Assembly (NCBI GenBank): GCA_003486785.1 | Contig: DNFZ01000134.1 | Location: 1-9,902 of the forward strand | From: Clostridiales bacterium | Lineage (GTDB): Bacteria > Bacillota > Clostridia > Christensenellales > CAG-138 | Direction of reading: 5' to 3' | DNA: 9,902 nt | Shown here: positions 6,880-9,902 of the stretch, in pieces | Layout of the letters: each line of letters starts with the position of its first letter | Numbering within the stretch: position 1 is the stretch's first letter | The notes under the pieces: model-generated | The model's database searches: none | Seen by the model: only the letters and a program-made list of their open reading frames with translations | What the model was told of the DNA's origin: nothing | Made by a program: the position numbers and the translations under genes

Positions 6880-7563
6880 ATGACAAAGAAGACCAGTCTG
6901 AACATCGGCGCGTATACGGTCAGCGTGACGCGCAAGCACATCAAAAATCTCTATCTGCGCGTGCTGCCGGAGGGCATCCATGTCAACGCGCCCGCTCGCA
7001 CGACGGATGCGGAGATAACCCGCTTTGTGCTCAGCCGTGCGGACTGGATTGCGCAGCAGGAAAGCAAGCACGCGCGCACGGTTCCGCGCGGGTATGGCGA
7101 CGGGGAAGCGCTCCCGTATTTCGGCAAAGGGCTGACGCTCCGGCTGTTTTTTTGCGCGGGACGAACGCATATCGCGCTGCGCGGGGATGCGCTGGAGCTC
7201 TACATCCGGCAGGACGCGGGCGAAGACGCACGAAAGAAGGCGGTGGACGCGTGGTATCGCGCGGAGCTGTATGCGGCGGCCGGCGCGATGCTGCCCGCTC
7301 TTGAGCGGACGGTTGGGAAGCGCGCGGGCGAGCTCAAGGTGCGGGATATGAAGACGCGCTGGGGCACCTGCAACACCAAGACCGGATTGATCACGCTCAA
7401 TCTGCGTCTCGTAGAAAAGCCCGCCGAGTGCCTGCGATACGTGCTCACGCATGAGCTGTGCCACCTGCATGAAGCTGGGCACGGGGAGCGCTTCTGGAAG
7501 CGCATGGACGGGTATTATCCGGATTGGAAACGGGTGAGGAAACTTATGAAGCAACGCACGTAA
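6880..7563 (+). CDS. YgjP-like (DUF45, M48-related) zinc metallopeptidase
   Basis: This 227-residue soluble protein starts at the ATG at 6880, just after AAGAGGAA; the frame runs open further upstream but only through the HTH gene. The N-terminal half carries the family beta-rich part (RKHIKNLYLRVLPEGIHVNAP at 18-38, then FVLSRADWI). The catalytic part has KTRWGTCNTKTGLITLNLRL at 158-177, the zinc motif HELCH at 191-195 and a third ligand in HLHEAGHGERFW, with His201 the best candidate. The C-terminus PDWKRVRKLM is also typical. The family is thought to be a hydrolase or peptidase, in some genomes associated with type I restriction loci, but its substrate is unknown. No restriction genes are visible here. 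It converges on bioY. Confidence 0.92.
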   Translation: MTKKTSLNIGAYTVSVTRKHIKNLYLRVLPEGIHVNAPARTTDAEITRFVLSRADWIAQQESKHARTVPRGYGDGEALPYFGKGLTLRLFFCAGRTHIALRGDALELYIRQDAGEDARKKAVDAWYRAELYAAAGAMLPALERTVGKRAGELKVRDMKTRWGTCNTKTGLITLNLRLVEKPAECLRYVLTHELCHLHEAGHGERFWKRMDGYYPDWKRVRKLMKQRT

Positions 7564-7588
7564 ATCCAGATCAAAAGCAGGCGCAAAC

Positions 7589-7615
7589 AAAAAAGCCGGG
7601 GCAAACGCTCCGGCT
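7589..7615 (-). terminator. Intrinsic terminator of bioY
   Basis: AGCCGGGG (7594-7601) pairs with CTCCGGCT (7608-7615), one G-T wobble, around a six-base loop. On the minus strand the stem is followed by six T residues (7594-7589). There is no T-tract on the plus side, so this serves the leftward transcript rather than the YgjP-type gene. Confidence 0.85.
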
Positions 7616-7633
7616 CTCGCTATGCTGTTTTCG

Positions 7634-8200
7634 TTAAGACAGGTTGTTTTTCCTGAGCACGGGAATCATGCGCTTGGCAATCAGCGCGGCGACGATGCTC
7701 TTGGCGATGTCGCCAGGCACAAACACGAGGAAGCAATACAGCACCGCCGTCCAGACGGACACCTGCTTGTCGAGGTAATAGTTGCTCAGGAAGTAGAAAT
7801 ACGTCGTGCCGAGCACATAGACCGCAAGAAGCCCCGCCAGCGCCGCAAACAGCAGCCGCCAGAATGAGGGGTTATCCGCCTTGCGTACGATCGCGCCCGT
7901 GACATACGCGCCGACCACGAAGCCGATCAGGTACCCGAACGAGGGCTTGATCACGTAGCCGATGCCGCCGCCCTGCGTGAAGACGGGTATGCCGATAAGC
8001 CCCACCGCGAGATAGACCAAGGCGCTCGCGGCGCCGAGCTTCTTGCCCAGCAGCATGCCCGCGAGCACGACGAAGAACGTCTGCATCGTAAACGGCACGA
8101 GCGGTACGGGCACGCGGATAAATGCGCCGACGGCGATGAGCGCCGCAAACAGCGCAACGAGTATCATTTTATAAGTCCGTGATTTTGCAACAGGGTTCAT
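7634..8200 (-). CDS. bioY: Biotin-specific ECF transporter S component BioY
   Basis: This 188-residue integral membrane protein binds biotin for uptake, either alone or with the shared EcfA/EcfT energising module, which is not in this window. The ATG at 8200 is preceded at ten bases by GGAGA. About six hydrophobic segments can be traced. Typical BioY features are the N-terminal ALFAALIAVGAFIRVPVPLVPFTMQTFFVVLAG, the glycine-rich GGGIGYVIKPSFGYLIGF at 77-94, and FVPGDIAKSIVAALIAKR at 160-177 with its conserved Asp and Lys. It lies downstream of birA on the same strand and ends at a clear terminator. I find no biotin operator directly before it, so control probably comes from the birA promoter. 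Confidence 0.95.
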   Translation of the reverse strand: MNPVAKSRTYKMILVALFAALIAVGAFIRVPVPLVPFTMQTFFVVLAGMLLGKKLGAASALVYLAVGLIGIPVFTQGGGIGYVIKPSFGYLIGFVVGAYVTGAIVRKADNPSFWRLLFAALAGLLAVYVLGTTYFYFLSNYYLDKQVSVWTAVLYCFLVFVPGDIAKSIVAALIAKRMIPVLRKNNLS

Positions 8201-8235
8201 TGGAAACAGTTCTCCTAACTTGATTCAAAATTCTT

Positions 8236-8305
8236 GCTTCCGAAGCTTTGCTTCGGCCGCGCCGCGCGTAGTGCGGCTATTTTTGATTCGTTTGACGAAT
8301 TCGTC
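8236..8305. repeat. Cluster of inverted repeats between birA and bioY
   Basis: The 132-base gap before bioY is packed with symmetry: CCGAAGCTTTGCTTCGG (8240-8256), GCTTC-C-GAAGC (8236-8246, sharing bases with the first), GCCGCGC with GTGCGGC (8256-8262 and 8271-8277), ATTCGT-TTG-ACGAAT (8286-8300) and GACGAATTCGTC (8294-8305). Several pairings exclude each other. The T-run TATTTTTG (8278-8285) follows the GC-rich stem on the plus strand. It may be a leader structure of the birA-bioY transcript, an mRNA processing site, or one copy of a dispersed palindromic element. Confidence 0.6.
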
Positions 8306-8332
8306 GATGCCCGCAACGCAGCTGCAAATAAA

Positions 8333-9307
8333 CTAAATCAACCTCACGCTGATTTCGCCGGTGGAGAGCGTCTCGCGTTGTCCGTTCTCGTACTCCACCA
8401 AAAGGCGACAGCGTTCGTCGATATCGATCGCGCGGGCGGTCGTTGCGCCGCCTTCCGTGATGACGTTGACCTGTCTACCCAGCACAAAGCTGCGCCTGCG
8501 GTATTCTGCGTTGGTTTTTGCACTGCCCAGGCTACGATAGAGCGGTAGAAAGCGGTTGAGATATTCCGCGATGATGCGGTTTTTCGCGTCCGGCGCGGGG
8601 GAAACGAGCACGCTGCCCGCGATCTCGCGAATCTCCGCCGGGAACCCGCCGTCCGGCTCGTAGACATTGATGCCAGCGCCGAGGATTGCATACTCAAACT
8701 GCCCGCTCTCCATATCAAACGAGCCTTCCGTGAGGATGCCGCAGACCTTTTTGCCGCGCAGGAAGACATCGTTGACCCACTTGATCGCTGCGGGTTCGCC
8801 TGAGAGCGCTTCCACCGCCTCGCTGACGGCAACCGCCGCCGTGGTGGTGATGAGCGTTGCGTCGTCCGGCGCGATCCTGGGCTTGAGTAGCAGGGAGATG
8901 TAGACGCCCGTGCCCTGCGGGGAATAAAAGCTGCGCCCTTTGCGCCCGCGTCCGCCGGTCTGTTCGGCGGCGATGACGACCGTGCCTTCGGTAGCGCCTT
9001 CGTTGGCGAGAGAGCGGAGCACGAGGTTGGTGGAGTCCACCGAATCGAACACGCGCAGGTCGAGAGCTTGCGCATCGCCCGTGAGATATTGCCGGATGCC
9101 GCTTTCGGAGAGCACGTCGCTGGAAGCAGCGAGGCAGTAGCCGCGGTTTGGCACCGCCTGAATCGGGTAGCCGCCCGCTTGCAGGGCTTTGATCGCCTTC
9201 CAGACCGCGTTTCGGCTCACGCCGAGGCGGCGGGCGATCTCCTCACCGGAGAGGAAGACGCTCTTGTTGGATTCGAGGAGCGTGCGAAGGTGGTCTTGTA
9301 CGGTCAT
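8333..9307 (-). CDS. birA: Bifunctional biotin-[acetyl-CoA-carboxylase] ligase / biotin operon repressor BirA
   Basis: This 324-residue protein activates biotin to biotinyl-5'-AMP, attaches it to biotin-dependent carboxylases and, in this two-function class, represses biotin genes. Residues 20-45, LSGEEIARRLGVSRNAVWKAIKALQA, form an N-terminal winged-helix domain, so it is the regulatory type. The ligase domain has DSTN at 91-94, the biotinyl-AMP loop GGRGRKGR at 118-125, KWVND at 176-180 and GKKVCGILTE with the catalytic-site lysine near 186-187, then a C-terminal SH3-like region (about 275-324). The ATG at 9307 has GGAGA seven bases upstream, inside GGAGA-A-TCTCC (9308-9318), a small inverted repeat that could partly mask the ribosome site. 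It has its own promoter and is followed by bioY. Confidence 0.96.
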   Translation of the reverse strand: MTVQDHLRTLLESNKSVFLSGEEIARRLGVSRNAVWKAIKALQAGGYPIQAVPNRGYCLAASSDVLSESGIRQYLTGDAQALDLRVFDSVDSTNLVLRSLANEGATEGTVVIAAEQTGGRGRKGRSFYSPQGTGVYISLLLKPRIAPDDATLITTTAAVAVSEAVEALSGEPAAIKWVNDVFLRGKKVCGILTEGSFDMESGQFEYAILGAGINVYEPDGGFPAEIREIAGSVLVSPAPDAKNRIIAEYLNRFLPLYRSLGSAKTNAEYRRRSFVLGRQVNVITEGGATTARAIDIDERCRLLVEYENGQRETLSTGEISVRLI

Positions 9308-9327
9308 GGAGAATCTCCTTAGGGGGT

Positions 9328-9356
9328 AGTATAAGGGAGGGGAGGGAGATTGTCAA
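9328..9356 (-). promoter_or_regulatory. Strong sigma-70-type promoter of birA(-bioY)
   Basis: On the minus strand TTGACA (9356-9351) is followed by exactly 17 bases and then TATACT (9333-9328): 6 of 6 and 5 of 6 consensus positions. Transcription should begin near 9321, leaving a leader of about 14 bases. The spacer is a pyrimidine run, so its plus-strand complement has G tracts at 9335-9337, 9339-9342 and 9344-9346, with another at 9322-9326. Confidence 0.8.
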
Positions 9357-9380
9357 CTAAAAACGGAAAAGTGGTTGACA
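9351..9380. promoter_or_regulatory. Candidate BirA operator over the birA promoter
   Basis: TGTCAAC (9351-9357) and GTTGACA (9374-9380) are perfect 7-base inverted arms separated by 16 bases. Known BirA sites are inverted half-sites of the form TTGTNAAC with a spacer of roughly 12-16 bases, so arm sequence and spacing fit. One arm contains the -35 box of birA, so a bound dimer would block the promoter. Assignment to BirA is inference from resemblance and position. Confidence 0.6.
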
Positions 9381-9396
9381 TTAATCGGTTAGTTTT

Positions 9397-9902
9397 TTAT
9401 TCTCTTGTAGTACTTAGCTTTACCGTTTCAAGAGTCTGCTGCCAATCTTCTATTCCAACAAAATCACGTGCCAAAGATATGTCTTCGATACCAACTATTA
9501 CAAGATCACTAGCATCAAAAGCGAAATCAATCAATTCTTGCAACTTTTCAATGTCTACTAGGAACACACCAGTAAAAGCTACTAGATTTCTGGCCTTATA
9601 AAGTGGATTATGAGCGATTTGTTCACTTCTTGTTTGGTAAACCTTTTTGAAATAGCAATACAAGTTACTATAGCGACCTTCTAGCTCACCAAAATCTGCT
9701 TCTGTATCATAAACTCGAACTTCCGTTGTGCATCGCTTTTCGAACTTTCTTGAAGAGACATCCGTGCAAATATAGTTTATGCTTTCATACTTGTGCTCTT
9801 TAGGAATTTCTGGCAGATATTGCTTTAATAATGTCATATATACTTGCAAGCCATAGTAATTCCCAGAAGTATCATATAGCTTTGCAATATCAATATATAA
9901 TT
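9397..9902 (-). CDS. Unrecognised protein, C-terminal part, AT-rich (5' end outside window)
   Basis: The frame is open from the TAA at 9397-9399 to the window edge, giving 168 visible residues; the TTG at 9849 is unlikely to be the start because the frame continues upstream without a stop. I recognise no family. The protein looks soluble and mixed alpha/beta, with no obvious signal peptide or membrane segment. A charged and aromatic centre (RYSNLYCYFKKVYQTRSEQ) is followed by NPLYKARNLVAFTGVFLVDIEKLQELIDFA and an acidic C-terminus. Base use differs sharply from the neighbours: about 37% G+C by hand count over 9421-9780, with codons ending in A or T. It probably arrived by transfer. It is read towards birA, with no obvious terminator between. 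Confidence 0.7.
   Translation of the reverse strand, partial: LYIDIAKLYDTSGNYYGLQVYMTLLKQYLPEIPKEHKYESINYICTDVSSRKFEKRCTTEVRVYDTEADFGELEGRYSNLYCYFKKVYQTRSEQIAHNPLYKARNLVAFTGVFLVDIEKLQELIDFAFDASDLVIVGIEDISLARDFVGIEDWQQTLETVKLSTTRE

Noticed and set aside
6850..7590. Leftward open frame of 246 codons opposite the YgjP-type gene
   Set aside because: The plus strand encodes the HELCH metallopeptidase; the reverse frame has no recognisable features.
8247..8330. Biotin operator directly upstream of bioY
   Set aside because: No TTGTNAAC-type half-sites in inverted orientation are visible here; the symmetry present is of different sequence.
9375..9403. Rightward promoter using TTGACA at 9375-9380
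   Set aside because: The TTGACA is a by-product of the inverted repeat, the matching -10 (TATTCT) is poor, and no rightward gene follows.

Overview
The window looks like the chromosome of a GC-rich member of the Clostridia, possibly from a gut or similar anaerobic niche. The clues are a split ADP-glucose pyrophosphorylase (separate GlgC and GlgD), a DUF975 membrane protein, a DUF2156 protein, an ECF-type BioY, a BirA with an N-terminal helix-turn-helix, and purine-rich Shine-Dalgarno sites throughout. The lineage is inferred from gene content only.

Positions 1-4142 (+ strand) carry a glycogen synthesis block: the 3' part of glgC, then glgD overlapping it by 11 bases, then glgA after a 129-base gap. 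GlgC makes ADP-glucose and GlgD is its paralogous partner, with the catalytic Asp and the EKP lysine replaced. GlgA polymerises the glucose. GlgA carries an unusual tail of about 109 residues with tandem repeats. A hairpin (4166-4200) separates glgA from the next, convergent genes.

Positions 4219-6019 (- strand) hold a DUF2156 acyltransferase-like gene followed by a DUF975 membrane protein gene, probably read from one promoter at 6093-6121. A 340-base divergent intergenic region follows. It leads rightward into a small helix-turn-helix protein gene (6360-6791) with a perfect TATAAT -10 box overlapped by a palindrome, and then a YgjP-type metallopeptidase gene (6880-7563) that appears to have its own promoter.

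Positions 7564-9380 (- strand) form a biotin block: birA, then bioY, ending in a terminator at 7589-7615. A strong promoter (TTGACA, 17-base spacer, TATACT) lies before birA. Its -35 box sits in one arm of an inverted repeat, TGTCAAC-N16-GTTGACA, that resembles a BirA operator. This suggests that BirA, charged with biotinyl-AMP, represses its own gene and the transporter gene behind it. No biotin synthesis genes are visible.

The right edge (9397-9902, - strand) is compositionally different: a hand count over 9421-9780 gives about 37% G+C, against about 70% in sampled rows of birA. It encodes the C-terminal part of a protein I do not recognise, open to the window edge, and may mark the border of acquired DNA.
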